DNA from: Laceyella putida
Lineage (GTDB): Bacteria; Bacillota; Bacilli; Thermoactinomycetales; Thermoactinomycetaceae
Reading direction: 5' to 3'
DNA length: 46,153 nucleotides
Assembly (NCBI RefSeq): GCF_042665195.1
Contig: NZ_JBHTBW010000057.1
Location: 1-46,153 of the forward strand
Made by a program: the position numbers and the translations under genes. The notes under the pieces were generated by a model. It was not told the DNA's origin and did not search any database. It saw only the letters and a program-made list of their open reading frames with translations. Below are positions 1-8,757 of this stretch, in pieces. Position 1 is the stretch's first letter; each line of letters opens with the position of its first letter.

Positions 1-311
1 GATACATTTCCTTCTGTACTAACGAAAAAAGAACGTGTCCAAAGACTTACCAGATGGGACAAGTGTTTAAATTCTTGTCTCAGTCTTCTTGAAGTCACTC
101 CTTTCACTTTTGCCATGATATCCGATGGTGAATGAGTGGGAAGACAGTTCAAGAACAAATGACAATGATCAGGCATGACTTCCATAGCAACAATTATCCA
201 TTCATTATCTTCACAAATTTCGGTCACCAGTTCCTTGTTCCATATCCAGATCCTAACTGTTCGATCCGCAAACTGCAACATCAAAAGATAAAAAATAGTT
301 GCTCTAAGCAT
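1..311 (-). pseudogene. tnpA: IS200/IS605-type TnpA transposase fragment
   Basis: Read on the minus strand, this frame contains EVMPDHCHLFLNC, then KVKGVTSRRLRQEF and LWTRSFFVSTEGNV. This is the core of the small Y1 (HUH) transposases of the IS200/IS605 family; HCH is the metal-binding HxH pair. The family's usual N-terminus, with its NYHLVFCPKYRR-like strand, is missing and is replaced by unrelated codons from an ATG at 311. The gene continues past the window start, so the catalytic tyrosine cannot be judged. I read it as a 5'-truncated, probably inactive copy. The element may have used the hairpins at 298-368 as one of its ends. Confidence 0.75.
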
Positions 312-368
312 CCCCTTTATGGGGATACCGAGCAACGCCGTCTTTCATCCCACGATTGAAACCGTGGG
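298..368 (-). other. Paired hairpins of an IS200/IS605 end or omega-RNA-like scaffold
   Basis: Two strong stems are visible. CCCACG (349-354) pairs with CGTGGG (363-368). GTTGCT (298-303) pairs with AGCAAC (331-336) and encloses ATCCCC/GGGGAT (310-315/321-326). Conserved subterminal hairpins of this kind mark IS200/IS605 ends and the omega RNA that overlaps the right end of tnpB elements. No tnpB is present. Which end this is cannot be decided here. Confidence 0.45.
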
Positions 369-423
369 CTTTCAGCCAGCAAAAATTTGTAAAGTTAAAG
401 TGGAAGAAAAAGATTTGGTCATT

Positions 424-452
424 TTGCTAACGATTCCGATTTCCACTTATAT
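424..452 (+). promoter_or_regulatory. Possible sigma-A promoter for the VanY-like gene
   Basis: TTGCTA (424-429) and TTATAT (447-452) are separated by 17 bases, about 95 bases before the GTG start. The match to consensus is weak. Confidence 0.3.
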
Positions 453-547
453 ATCCTTTCATTTTAAGTTATTATTTAATATTAGAGAGAAAAGAGAATA
501 CAGCACATTCATATAGATGTCGTTGTAAGAGAGTGGGAGGGGAGCAT

Positions 548-1315
548 GTGCAGAGTGGAAACAAACTGACGAAAATGACCGCCGTTGTCTTGGGGGTGAC
601 CATTCTCCTGACCGGATGCACGGAGCTGTTGGCCGCTTCCAAACAACAATCAAAAGAACCGACAGAGACGGTGGCATCCAATCAAACCCCCGTGCAGCGA
701 CCAACACCCGAAGAGAAGACGGCGATGCCCATCCCGTCCAATCCGGCTTCCGTTGCGGTGTTAGTCAATAAACAACGGGCCCTGCCGGCCGATTATGAGC
801 CCGCTGACTTGGTGCAACCAAGGGTGCCATTCTCATCGTGGGGGAGAGACGAGAAGAAACTGATGCGCAAAGAAGCGGCGCGCGCGTTGGAGCAATTGTT
901 TGACGAAGCGGATCGGCAAGGGATTGAATTGGTTGCCGTTTCCGGTTACCGGTCATATAAAAGACAGCAGGCGACATATGAATCCGCCTTGAAGAGAAAA
1001 GGGAAAGCCAGTACGGTCAAATACAATGCTCTGCCGGGACACAGCGAGCATCAAACCGGATTGGCGATGGATGTGTCCAGTCGCAGTGTGGGACTCCGTT
1101 TGGTGGAGGCGTTTGCCGGGACAAAGGAAGGCGAATGGTTGGCCGCGCATGCGCATGAATTTGGCTTTATCATTCGCTATGCCAAAGGTAAAGAAGATGT
1201 GACCGGTTATGGGTACGAGCCTTGGCATATTCGTTATGTGGGAAAAAAGATGGCTCAGGAGATCAAAGCCAAAGGAATCGTATTGGAAGAATACTATTCT
1301 GGATCACAAAAATAA
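548..1315 (+). CDS. VanY-like D-Ala-D-Ala carboxypeptidase, lipoprotein
   Basis: Predicted membrane-anchored peptidoglycan carboxypeptidase of the VanY/DacB-type peptidase M15 family, acting outside the cell on the terminal D-Ala of the stem peptide. The protein starts with a short positive region, a hydrophobic run and the lipobox LLTGC, followed by a Ser/Thr/Pro-rich linker. The zinc site is visible as SEHQTGLAMD (about residues 165-174) and EPWHIRYVG (about 225-233). The GTG at 548 is chosen because GGGAGGGGAG lies just upstream; an in-frame GTG at 533 falls inside that ribosome site. About 255 residues, normal for the family. It is monocistronic, with a terminator at 1354. Confidence 0.88.
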   Translation: MQSGNKLTKMTAVVLGVTILLTGCTELLAASKQQSKEPTETVASNQTPVQRPTPEEKTAMPIPSNPASVAVLVNKQRALPADYEPADLVQPRVPFSSWGRDEKKLMRKEAARALEQLFDEADRQGIELVAVSGYRSYKRQQATYESALKRKGKASTVKYNALPGHSEHQTGLAMDVSSRSVGLRLVEAFAGTKEGEWLAAHAHEFGFIIRYAKGKEDVTGYGYEPWHIRYVGKKMAQEIKAKGIVLEEYYSGSQK

Positions 1316-1353
1316 CATGGGTGGTCTGATGACAGATCATCGCGCAAAAACAA

Positions 1354-1380
1354 CCGACCTGCTTAGAAGGTCGGCTTTAT
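1354..1380 (+). terminator. Rho-independent terminator after the VanY-like gene
   Basis: CCGACCT (1354-1360) pairs with AGGTCGG (1368-1374), followed by a short T-rich run. Confidence 0.7.
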
Positions 1381-1405
1381 CTGTTTAGGGAGTTGGGGAA
1401 AAGGA

Positions 1406-2569
1406 ATGAATAAACAAATAGGCATGTCATTGCAGTATTTTATCTTCTTTTTCACTTGGGGTGTTTTTATCCCGTATTGGACAGCCTGGCTGGCGACCAA
1501 AGGGTTTTCGATTGAGGAGGCCGGCTTGTTTGTCTCCTTGAGCTTAATTGTCCGGTCGATTGCGACCTTGTATGTGTATCCGGCATTGTGCCAGTTGTTT
1601 CCCTTGGGCACCTTGGCGCGGTGGTTTCCGCTCCTTGCGGTGGTTATTTTGCTCGGCTTTATTCCGTTTGAGGGGTTTATGCCCATTTTGCTCGTTACCG
1701 TTTTATTCGCCTTAATCTATCCTTTGCTGTTGCCAATGAATGAAACCATAGCCAATCTGTTGGCCAAAGACAAGCAGATTGATTATGGCCGGAGCCGGTT
1801 GTGGGGTTCGGCCGGGTATATTGTGGGGTTATATGTGACGGGAGTGGTTACGTCCAAACTGGGGGATGCCAGTACGCTTTATTTGTTGTTGCTGGGGCTG
1901 ATTGCCGTCTTTCTCCACTCTTATACAGGTGTGACGACCGGTTTTACAGCCAAAGCGTCAAACACCGGCAGGGTGTCGATGCTTACGCTGTTTAAGTCGC
2001 GTCCCTTTGCCTTGTGCCTGCTCATATGCATCTTGTTGCAAGGGGCGCATGCGGCCTATAACAGCTATGGCGTGGTATATCTGCAAAAATTGGGGATCGA
2101 CAACACCTATATCGGCTTGATTATGATTGTGGCGGTCGTTGCCGAGATCGTCTTTTTTTATGTGGCCAATCGTGTCATGACGAGGGTCCCGATCGCCACG
2201 ATGTTTATCATCGCCACCCTGTCGTCCATCGTTCGTTGGGGTGGAATCTATCTGTTTCCCGATGCGGGTGTGTTTATCGTGTCGCAAGTGTTGCATTCGA
2301 TGACCTTCGGCTTGACGCATTTTGCTTTCATGAGGTTTGTCAATGAGCGCGTGTCGAACGAGTACATCCCGTCGGCGCAAGGGGCTTACGCCTCGTTGGC
2401 CATGGGGCTCTCCACCGGGCTGTTAACCATCCTTTGCGGCTACGTTTACACACTCTCTCCCCAGTTGCCGTTCTTGTTGATGGCAGGGATGACGGTGCCG
2501 TGTTTGCTACTCGGCTACTTCTTGCAGGCGGAAATGCAACGGCAACCAATGACTTCAACGATAAAATAA
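1406..2569 (+). CDS. MFS permease, HcaT/MFS_1-like family
   Basis: A 387-residue integral membrane protein with about 12 hydrophobic segments. The opening (FFFTWGVFIPYWTAWL), the middle loop RSRLWGSAGYIVG and the overall length resemble the 3-phenylpropionate (HcaT)/nucleoside-permease-like MFS group. It probably moves a small organic acid or sugar across the cytoplasmic membrane; the substrate cannot be read from the sequence. The start is ATG 1406, a few bases after AAAAGG. It stands alone between two terminator-like hairpins, so it is probably its own transcription unit. Confidence 0.82.
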   Translation: MNKQIGMSLQYFIFFFTWGVFIPYWTAWLATKGFSIEEAGLFVSLSLIVRSIATLYVYPALCQLFPLGTLARWFPLLAVVILLGFIPFEGFMPILLVTVLFALIYPLLLPMNETIANLLAKDKQIDYGRSRLWGSAGYIVGLYVTGVVTSKLGDASTLYLLLLGLIAVFLHSYTGVTTGFTAKASNTGRVSMLTLFKSRPFALCLLICILLQGAHAAYNSYGVVYLQKLGIDNTYIGLIMIVAVVAEIVFFYVANRVMTRVPIATMFIIATLSSIVRWGGIYLFPDAGVFIVSQVLHSMTFGLTHFAFMRFVNERVSNEYIPSAQGAYASLAMGLSTGLLTILCGYVYTLSPQLPFLLMAGMTVPCLLLGYFLQAEMQRQPMTSTIK

Positions 2570-2612
2570 GAAACGATCATAAAATAATATTATTATTCTA
2601 TACAAATAAATG

Positions 2613-2643
2613 TTCTACCGCTTTTTGTGGTAGAATGTTTTTG
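2613..2643 (+). terminator. Terminator after the MFS gene
   Basis: TTCTACC (2613-2619) pairs with GGTAGAA (2629-2635), followed by TGTTTTTGTG. Given its T-rich loop it could act in both directions. Confidence 0.55.
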
Positions 2644-2710
2644 TGTAAAAAATCTAATCATTCAGCCAAAAATACAATTGCTGCTTGGCGAAACGATGGG
2701 GGGATGAGGC

Positions 2711-3686
2711 TTGCGTCCCATTTTGCTTGGGATTGTCGCGGCGTTCTTTTTTGCGTTTACCTTTGTGTTGAACCGCGCCATGCAATTATCGGGGGGAAGT
2801 TGGATTTGGAGTGCGTCGTTGCGCTATTTGTTTATGGTACCCTTTCTTCTCCTTATCGTGGGTGTCCGTGGAAATGTGAGGCCGCTCTTAACCCATATGC
2901 GAACCCATCCACTGGCCTGGTTGGGGTGGAGTGTGGTCGGGTTTGGCCTCTTTTATGCCCCCATGTGCTTTGCCGCCGCTTATGGTTCCGGCTGGTTAAT
3001 CGCGGGAACGTGGCAGATCACGATTATTTCCGGCACCTTATTGGCGCCGCTCTTTTCGCAGAAGGTGGAGACCTCACAAGGGTTGGAGACAATCAGAGGG
3101 AGAATTCCCATGCTGGCTTTGGCGGTATCCGGACTGATCTTGGTCGGCATTGCGTTGATGCAACTGGAGTACGCTCACCACCTCTCCCCCAAAGAAATCG
3201 GATTGGGCGTCATTCCCGTGGTGATCGCCTCTTTTGCTTATCCGCTGGGAAATCGGAAAATGATGGAGGTGTGCCGAGGCGAGTTGGACGCTTATCAGCG
3301 CGTGCTGGGCATGACCCTGGCCAGTTTGCCATTTTGGTTGGTGCTTTCCCTTTACGGCGCGCTGACGGTGGGGGCGCCGAGCGGGGGGGCAACTCTTCCA
3401 ATCGTTGGTGGTGGCCCTTTGTTCCGGGGTGATCGCCACGGTCCTATTTTTCCAAGCGACGGAGATGGTGAAGGGGAATATGCAGCAGTTGGCCGCCGTT
3501 GAGGCGACCCAATCAGCGGAGGTCTTGTTTACCGTGATGATGGAACTGGTTTGGTTGCAAACGGCCCTCCCTTCGCTGTGTTCCTGGTTGGGGATGGGTT
3601 TGGTTGTGGTTGGCATGATCTGTCACAGCTACCTGTCCAATCGGAAACCCCGTGACGTTGCTTCTGTTGAGATAAAAGGTCGTTAG
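2711..3686 (+). pseudogene. EmrE/DMT-superfamily multidrug transporter, frameshifted
   Basis: Reads as a ten-helix DMT exporter of the multidrug-resistance efflux type (FAFTFVLNRAMQLSGGSW near the start). It begins at TTG 2711 behind a G-rich ribosome site. The frame breaks at a run of seven G (3383-3389). Dropping one G joins GAPSGG to QLFQSLVVALCSGVIATVLF and restores the C-terminal half, which continues to 3686 as an otherwise intact sequence of about 324 residues. It is either a recent single-base mutation or a homopolymer sequencing error. Its 3' end (3496-3567) is repeated imperfectly at 8758-8829, beyond the phosphonate genes, which implicates it as the insertion site of that cluster. 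Confidence 0.8.
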
Positions 3687-3695
3687 CCTGGCCGG

Positions 3696-3730
3696 ACAAG
3701 CCAACCTTTCCATTCGGGTGGGCTTGTTTG
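3696..3730 (+). terminator. Terminator of the DMT gene
   Basis: ACAAGCCAACC (3696-3706) pairs with GGGTGGGCTTGT (3716-3727). The block ACCTTTCCATTCGGGTGGGCT recurs almost unchanged at 8830-8850. The rest of 3731-3919 holds no gene; TATAAT at 3853-3858 may be a -10 element for the next gene, without a clear -35. Confidence 0.7.
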
Positions 3731-3919
3731 TGTGAAGCATGGCATCACCCGCGTTTCATTGAATTCAATTTGGAACTAAAACAAATAACCTCCCCTGTTC
3801 CTTCTGGGAAGGTTTTCTTATGATAAATAACCCAATAAAATTGTTTTCTCCTTATAATGAAAACACCCTTCCATTTTTTGAACTGGATTAATATACATGC
3901 ATTATAAAAATGAAGGAAT

Positions 3920-4666
3920 GTGGGAGAAATGGCAATTGGAAAAATGATTAAGCACAGAGAGATGTTGAAACACCCCGTATTGCGTCGATATTTGCCTGAA
4001 ACCCATTGGCTTACCCCTGTAAGTCATTTACAAATGCTGAGATCCTATTCCTCTATCTTTGTCAAACCTAATCACGGCTGTGGTGGAGCAGGAATCATCA
4101 GAGTTGAACGGAAACGCAACGGTTATGAGGTTCGTTTCGGTCAAAAACGCAAGTATGTCAGTTCTGACTCCGTGTATAGTGCAATTCGGTCCCATCAAAA
4201 ACCATCTCAACAGTATCTTGTGCAGAGGGGACTTCGATTGGCCAAATACCGTGGATCGATTTTTGATATTAGAGTGTACATGCAGAAACCTTATTCGAAA
4301 TGGGTCATTTCCGGCATGCTTGCCCGTGTGGCCGCTCCGAACCGTTATGTTACAAATTACCACAAAGGAGGGCATGGAGAATCGTTAAATAAAGTGCTCT
4401 CACACCTTTTTAGGAACAACAGAAGAAAAGTGAATCATACTCTAAATGAAATGGCAAACTTATCATCCATCATTGCTGAAACGCTTAATAAACGACATTC
4501 CGGTATTCGCGAACTGGGAATTGATTTTGGAATAGAGAAAAGCGGTCGTCTCTGGATCATTGAAGCCAATACAAGACCAGGGCATAAGTTGTTCAATCAA
4601 CTTCCCGATAAGAAGATGCTGTTTATAATAAAGAAAAACAAGCGGTTGATTCAGACATTACATTGA
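3920..4666 (+). CDS. YheC/YheD-type ATP-grasp protein, first of two
   Basis: A single-domain ATP-grasp protein of about 248 residues, related to the endospore-coat-associated YheC/YheD group but shorter than the Bacillus proteins. Visible signatures are LRRYLPETHWLTP near the N-terminus, the phosphate-binding FVKPNHGCGGAGI, SIFDIRVYMQK, and the Mg/ATP site LWIIEANTRPGH near the C-terminus. ATP-grasp enzymes usually join a carboxylate to an amine through an acyl-phosphate. Start codons GTG 3920 and ATG 3929 are both possible; AAGGA lies just before the first. It precedes the phosphonate genes by 113 bases and is probably co-transcribed. Coupling of aminoethylphosphonate or of a peptide backbone is inference; no substrate can be read directly. 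Confidence 0.85.
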   Translation: MGEMAIGKMIKHREMLKHPVLRRYLPETHWLTPVSHLQMLRSYSSIFVKPNHGCGGAGIIRVERKRNGYEVRFGQKRKYVSSDSVYSAIRSHQKPSQQYLVQRGLRLAKYRGSIFDIRVYMQKPYSKWVISGMLARVAAPNRYVTNYHKGGHGESLNKVLSHLFRNNRRKVNHTLNEMANLSSIIAETLNKRHSGIRELGIDFGIEKSGRLWIIEANTRPGHKLFNQLPDKKMLFIIKKNKRLIQTLH

Positions 4667-4779
4667 TTTTTTTAAGGAGTTGGAACCTTGATGGGTGATT
4701 AGAAAAGAAAAGGCCCGAAAACAGTATACCTCGTAGTTGGTCATATGATTGCTGGCGCAGGGACAGAAAGGAGATTTCT

Positions 4780-5679
4780 ATGAAAAAAACCAGCCAATTA
4801 AAACATCTGATTCATTCTGAAAATTTGGATTTTTTGATGGAAGCCCATAATGGCCTGTCGGCTAAGATCGTCGAAGAGACCGGATTTAAAGGGATTTGGG
4901 CCAGCGGATTATCCATTTCAGCAGCAATGGGTGTAAGGGACAACAATGAGGCTTCCTGGACGCAGGTGTTGGATGTTTTGGAATTTATGAGCGACGCTAC
5001 GTCGATACCGATTTTGCTTGACGGGGATACGGGCTTTGGAAACTTCAACAATGCCAGGCGGTTGGTAAAGAAGTTGGAACAGCGCCAAATTGCAGGGGTG
5101 TGTATTGAAGATAAACAGTTTCCGAAAACCAACTCCTTCCTTGACACCAAAGCCCAGCCACTTGCCGATATTGATGAGTTTTGCGGCAAAATTAAAGCAA
5201 TGAAAGACACTCAAACGGATAAAGACTTTATGGTCGTGGCCAGAGTGGAATCGTTCATTGCGGGATGGGGCCTTGAGGAGGCGTTACGGCGCGCAGAGGC
5301 TTATCGGCAGGCGGGTGCAGATGCCATACTCATTCACAGCAAAAGATCAGATATAGTGGAAATCGAATCGTTTATGAAAGAATGGGGGGGTAGATTGCCA
5401 GTCGTGATTGTGCCTACCAAATATTATACGACTCCTTCAAGCCGGTTTCAGGAGATGGGGGTTAACCTCGTCATTTGGGCAAACCATAATTTGAGGGCAT
5501 CGATTGACGCCATGAAAAAAATATCCGACCAAATTTTTCGGGAGGAAAGCCTTGTGCAAGCAGAAGGCAGAATTGCGACCATTGAAGAGGTGTTCCGACT
5601 TCAAAGGGTCGATGAGCTTCAGGAGGCGGAACGAAAATATCTTCCTTCGGTGAAAATGGATTCGAGTGAAAGCTTATGA
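4780..5679 (+). CDS. aepX: Phosphoenolpyruvate mutase (phosphonate C-P bond formation)
   Basis: Catalyses rearrangement of phosphoenolpyruvate to phosphonopyruvate, the entry step of nearly all phosphonate biosynthesis. It belongs to the isocitrate lyase superfamily. The diagnostic mutase motif EDKxxxxxN is present as EDKQFPKTN at about residues 110-118, which separates it from lyases of the same fold. LLDGDTGFGN carries the Mg-binding aspartates, and the N-terminal FLMEAHNGLSAKI is typical. The 299-residue length matches the family. ATG 4780 follows AAAGGAG at good spacing. The stop overlaps the next start by four bases, so the two genes are translationally coupled. Confidence 0.96.
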   Translation: MKKTSQLKHLIHSENLDFLMEAHNGLSAKIVEETGFKGIWASGLSISAAMGVRDNNEASWTQVLDVLEFMSDATSIPILLDGDTGFGNFNNARRLVKKLEQRQIAGVCIEDKQFPKTNSFLDTKAQPLADIDEFCGKIKAMKDTQTDKDFMVVARVESFIAGWGLEEALRRAEAYRQAGADAILIHSKRSDIVEIESFMKEWGGRLPVVIVPTKYYTTPSSRFQEMGVNLVIWANHNLRASIDAMKKISDQIFREESLVQAEGRIATIEEVFRLQRVDELQEAERKYLPSVKMDSSESL

Positions 5680-6848
5680 TCAATACGAGAATGTTTGGAA
5701 AAGAACTGAAAAAATTGGGTTTTGGTTTTTTCAGTGGGGTTCCGTGCTCTTTTTTGAAAAGTTTAATCAATTATGCGATCAACGAATGCGATTACGTTGC
5801 TGCTGCTAATGAAGGTGATGTGGTCGCCATTGCGTCCGGTGCATATTTAGGGGGGAAAAAATCAGTTGTCCTCATGCAAAATTCGGGCCTGACAAACGCC
5901 GTTTCGCCATTGACATCTCTAAACTATCCGTTTCGAATCCCACTGCTTGGGTTTGTCAGTCTCCGGGGCGAACCGGGTATTCCCGATGAACCGCAACATG
6001 AACTGATGGGCCGGATCACAACGAAACTGTTGGATTTGATGCAAGTTCCATGGGATTATTTGCCTGGCAATATGGAGGAGGCCATGCGCAAACTGGTTCA
6101 AGCCAATCAGCATATTGAGCAGAACCGTCCCTTTTTCTTTGTCGTCAAAAAAGGGACGTTCGATGAAGTGGCTTTGCAAAAACAACAAACCTTCATTCAA
6201 TTGAATCGAATAAAAGTACAGGGTAAGGCGGAAAATCAGCTTCCAACAAGGCATGAAGCGTTGACGGTCATCAATTCCTTGAAAGACCGCCAAACTGTGC
6301 AGCTTGCCACAACTGGAAAAACTGGACGGGAATTATATGAAATCGAAGATGCCCACAACAATCTATACATGGTGGGTTCCATGGGATGCATCAGCTCTTT
6401 TGGACTTGGTTTGTCATTGACCCAAAATAACAAGGATATTGTCGTGATTGACGGGGACGGTTCCTTGCTCATGCGTATGGGAAGCTTGGCGACAAATGGT
6501 TATTACAATCCGCCCAATATGATTCATATTCTGCTTGACAACAACGCACATGATTCAACAGGGGGCCAAAGCACGGTGTCCCATAATATCCATTTCGTGG
6601 ATATTGCCGCTTCCTGCGGTTACACGAAGTCCCTGCACGTTCACAATTTAAAAGAGTTGGAAGCTTCCTTCAAGGAATGGAAGGAAACAAAAGGGCTGAC
6701 TTTTTTATATTTGAGAATATCGAAACATTCCAAAGAAAAGCTTGGCCGTCCAAAGATCAAACCGCATGAAGTAAAAGAACGCCTGCGGTTTTTTTTAAAC
6801 ATACATCCATCGGGGAATGAGGAAGAGGGATATTTATGCGAAAAATAA
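5676..6848 (+). CDS. aepY: Phosphonopyruvate decarboxylase
   Basis: A thiamine-diphosphate enzyme that decarboxylates phosphonopyruvate to phosphonoacetaldehyde, pulling the unfavourable mutase step forward. The N-terminal pyrimidine-binding part has FSGVPCSFLKSL and AANEGDVVAIASG. The C-terminal diphosphate-binding motif GDGSLLMRMG runs to LLDNNAHDSTGGQ (about residues 259-295), as in Ppd/Fom2 proteins. Its 390 residues fit the family. It overlaps aepX by four bases and the transaminase by 13, so the three form one operon. Confidence 0.95.
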   Translation: MINTRMFGKELKKLGFGFFSGVPCSFLKSLINYAINECDYVAAANEGDVVAIASGAYLGGKKSVVLMQNSGLTNAVSPLTSLNYPFRIPLLGFVSLRGEPGIPDEPQHELMGRITTKLLDLMQVPWDYLPGNMEEAMRKLVQANQHIEQNRPFFFVVKKGTFDEVALQKQQTFIQLNRIKVQGKAENQLPTRHEALTVINSLKDRQTVQLATTGKTGRELYEIEDAHNNLYMVGSMGCISSFGLGLSLTQNNKDIVVIDGDGSLLMRMGSLATNGYYNPPNMIHILLDNNAHDSTGGQSTVSHNIHFVDIAASCGYTKSLHVHNLKELEASFKEWKETKGLTFLYLRISKHSKEKLGRPKIKPHEVKERLRFFLNIHPSGNEEEGYLCEK

Positions 6849-7963
6849 AGAGAACGATTTTGCTTAATCCCGGCCCAGTCACCACTACGGACAGTGTGAA
6901 ATGGTCGCAGGTGGTACCGGATATTTGCCCCCGAGAATCGGAATTCGGCCAATTGATGGAATATGTTTCTACGGAACTCACCCGGCTGGTTGCCGATCCG
7001 GATCATTACACAACGGTATTGTTCGGTGGATCCGGAACTGCGGCTGTAGAATCCATCATTAGTTCCGTTTTAGATGATGATGTTGTGGTCATTATCAATA
7101 ACGGAGCGTATGGGAAACGGATGTGTGAGATGGCTGAAGCCTATGGGTTGCATTACTTGGAGTTTGTTAGCCCTCCCGATGATGCCATCGATATGGATGC
7201 TTTGGAAAGGGTGATCAAAACTTCTGACCGAACCATCTCCCATCTTGCCGTCGTTCATCATGAGACGAGCACTGGGCTGTTAAACGATATAAAGGCGATT
7301 GGAGAATTATGCAAGCGACACCGAATCGACATGATTGTGGATGCCATGAGTTCCTTTGCGGCCATTCCGATTCAAATGAAGGAAATGAATATCCGTTATT
7401 TGGCGGCAAGCTCTAACAAAAACCTGCAAGGGATGGCCGGAGTCGCTTTTGTTATTGCGGAAAAAAGCAAATTGGAATGTATGAAACAGAAGAAACCGAG
7501 AAATTTTTATCTGAATCTGTACGCTCAATATAAATATTTTTTGGAAAATCGGCAAATGCGGTTTACACCTCCTGTCCAAACCCTTTATGCCCTTAAACAA
7601 GCGATCGAAGAGTTAAAGCGGGAAGGTGTGAAGGAACGATACAAAAGGTATGTGAAATCGTGGGAAACGTTGATTAAGGGAATCATCCGGCTGGGGTTGA
7701 CATACATCGTTCCCGAAACCTGCCATTCCAAAATAGTCACTTCCATTGTGGAACCTGATTGTGCTAACTATGATTTTCAAGAAATGCATGATTATTTTTA
7801 CGCCAGAGGCATTACCATATATCCTGGCAAACTCGATGAATTGAAAACCTTCAGGATCGCCAATATTGGGGACATCACCTACAAGGATATAGAAACGTTT
7901 TTAGAATTGCTTGAACGCTATCTTGGAGGCATCGACGATCGATGGAGAAAGGTGGAGAGTTGA
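6836..7963 (+). CDS. phnW: 2-Aminoethylphosphonate-pyruvate transaminase
   Basis: A class V PLP aminotransferase of 375 residues that interconverts phosphonoacetaldehyde and 2-aminoethylphosphonate (AEP). The opening ILLNPGPVTTTDSVK, the FGGSGTAAVES phosphate-binding loop, the VDAMSSFAA strand and the PLP lysine in SSNKNLQGMAG (about residue 195) are all visible. PhnW can act in AEP breakdown, but the neighbouring mutase and decarboxylase make the biosynthetic direction far more likely; no phosphonatase (phnX) is present. ATG 6836 is preceded by GAGGAAGAGGG. The stop TGA shares one base with the next gene's ATG. Confidence 0.94.
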   Translation: MRKIKRTILLNPGPVTTTDSVKWSQVVPDICPRESEFGQLMEYVSTELTRLVADPDHYTTVLFGGSGTAAVESIISSVLDDDVVVIINNGAYGKRMCEMAEAYGLHYLEFVSPPDDAIDMDALERVIKTSDRTISHLAVVHHETSTGLLNDIKAIGELCKRHRIDMIVDAMSSFAAIPIQMKEMNIRYLAASSNKNLQGMAGVAFVIAEKSKLECMKQKKPRNFYLNLYAQYKYFLENRQMRFTPPVQTLYALKQAIEELKREGVKERYKRYVKSWETLIKGIIRLGLTYIVPETCHSKIVTSIVEPDCANYDFQEMHDYFYARGITIYPGKLDELKTFRIANIGDITYKDIETFLELLERYLGGIDDRWRKVES

Positions 7964-8700
7964 TGGAAAACGCAACCAGAAACAAATGGTTGAAATATAG
8001 ATTCATGGAAACAAGGCAGTTGTTGCCTTACTTACCGGAAACGAGGCTAATGACGCGCGATTCACTGTGGAATCTTATAAAAAAATATAGACATGTAATC
8101 GTAAAACCGATAAAAGGGAGCCGGGGAAGTGGCGTCATTCAAGTCTCTTCGATAGGAAACGGTGAGTATGCGATACATTATGAAAACAGGAAGATGACGA
8201 TCAAAGGCAAAGAAAACACGTACCAATATTTAAAAAGAATAATGGGGGACAGAAGGTATGTAGTTCAACGCAAAATTTCCCGTCCCACAGTCAACAAGCG
8301 TCCTTTTGATATGAGGGTCGTTGTACAGCGCAGAAGATACTCCCGTTTATGGGAAGTTACTGGGAAAATCGCCAAAATCGCAGGTAAAGGGTACATCGTC
8401 TCCAACATTTCCAGGAGCAACGGAACGGTCATGCCAGTTGACAGGGCCCTGAAAAAATCTTCAATCCGAAACCTCTCCACAAAAACTTTACAGTCCAAAA
8501 TTGATAGGGTCGCAAAATTGACCGCAAGAAGATTAGAATCTTTTTTCGAGGGCCACCGAATTTACGGATTGGATATGGCACTGGACAAGAATGGTCATGT
8601 ATGGATTATTGAAGCGAATCTATTTCCGATTTTGTCCCATTTTCGTAAACTGAAGAACAAAACCATGTATTATCGAATTATGAAATATAAAAATGATTGA
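7963..8700 (+). CDS. YheC/YheD-type ATP-grasp protein, second of two
   Basis: A 245-residue ATP-grasp protein with the same layout as the one at 3920: LPYLPETRLMTRDSLWNL, VIVKPIKGSRGSGVIQV, PFDMRVVVQR, and GLDMALDKNGHVWIIEAN as the ATP/Mg site. The two are clearly diverged from each other, so they are unlikely to be a simple recent duplication and may act on different substrates or in sequence. ATG 7963 is preferred over the in-frame ATG 7942 because GGTGGAG sits at proper distance and the stop of phnW overlaps it as TGATG. It is the last gene of the phosphonate operon. A ligase role on AEP is inferred from context only. Confidence 0.85.
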   Translation: MENATRNKWLKYRFMETRQLLPYLPETRLMTRDSLWNLIKKYRHVIVKPIKGSRGSGVIQVSSIGNGEYAIHYENRKMTIKGKENTYQYLKRIMGDRRYVVQRKISRPTVNKRPFDMRVVVQRRRYSRLWEVTGKIAKIAGKGYIVSNISRSNGTVMPVDRALKKSSIRNLSTKTLQSKIDRVAKLTARRLESFFEGHRIYGLDMALDKNGHVWIIEANLFPILSHFRKLKNKTMYYRIMKYKND

Positions 8701-8757
8701 GCACCCATTGATAAGAGGCAGCTCCAAGGCATTGTGTTGATGCCAGGTGGATAGTCA

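Noticed and set aside
2434..3432. A 332-codon plus-strand frame spanning the end of the MFS gene and the DMT gene
   Set aside because: It runs out of frame with both recognised membrane proteins and is rich in Arg/Cys/Trp, as expected of a shifted frame.
6836..7963. PhnW as part of AEP degradation
   Set aside because: No phosphonatase, C-P lyase or phosphonate transporter is nearby, whereas PEP mutase and phosphonopyruvate decarboxylase are, so synthesis is the better reading.
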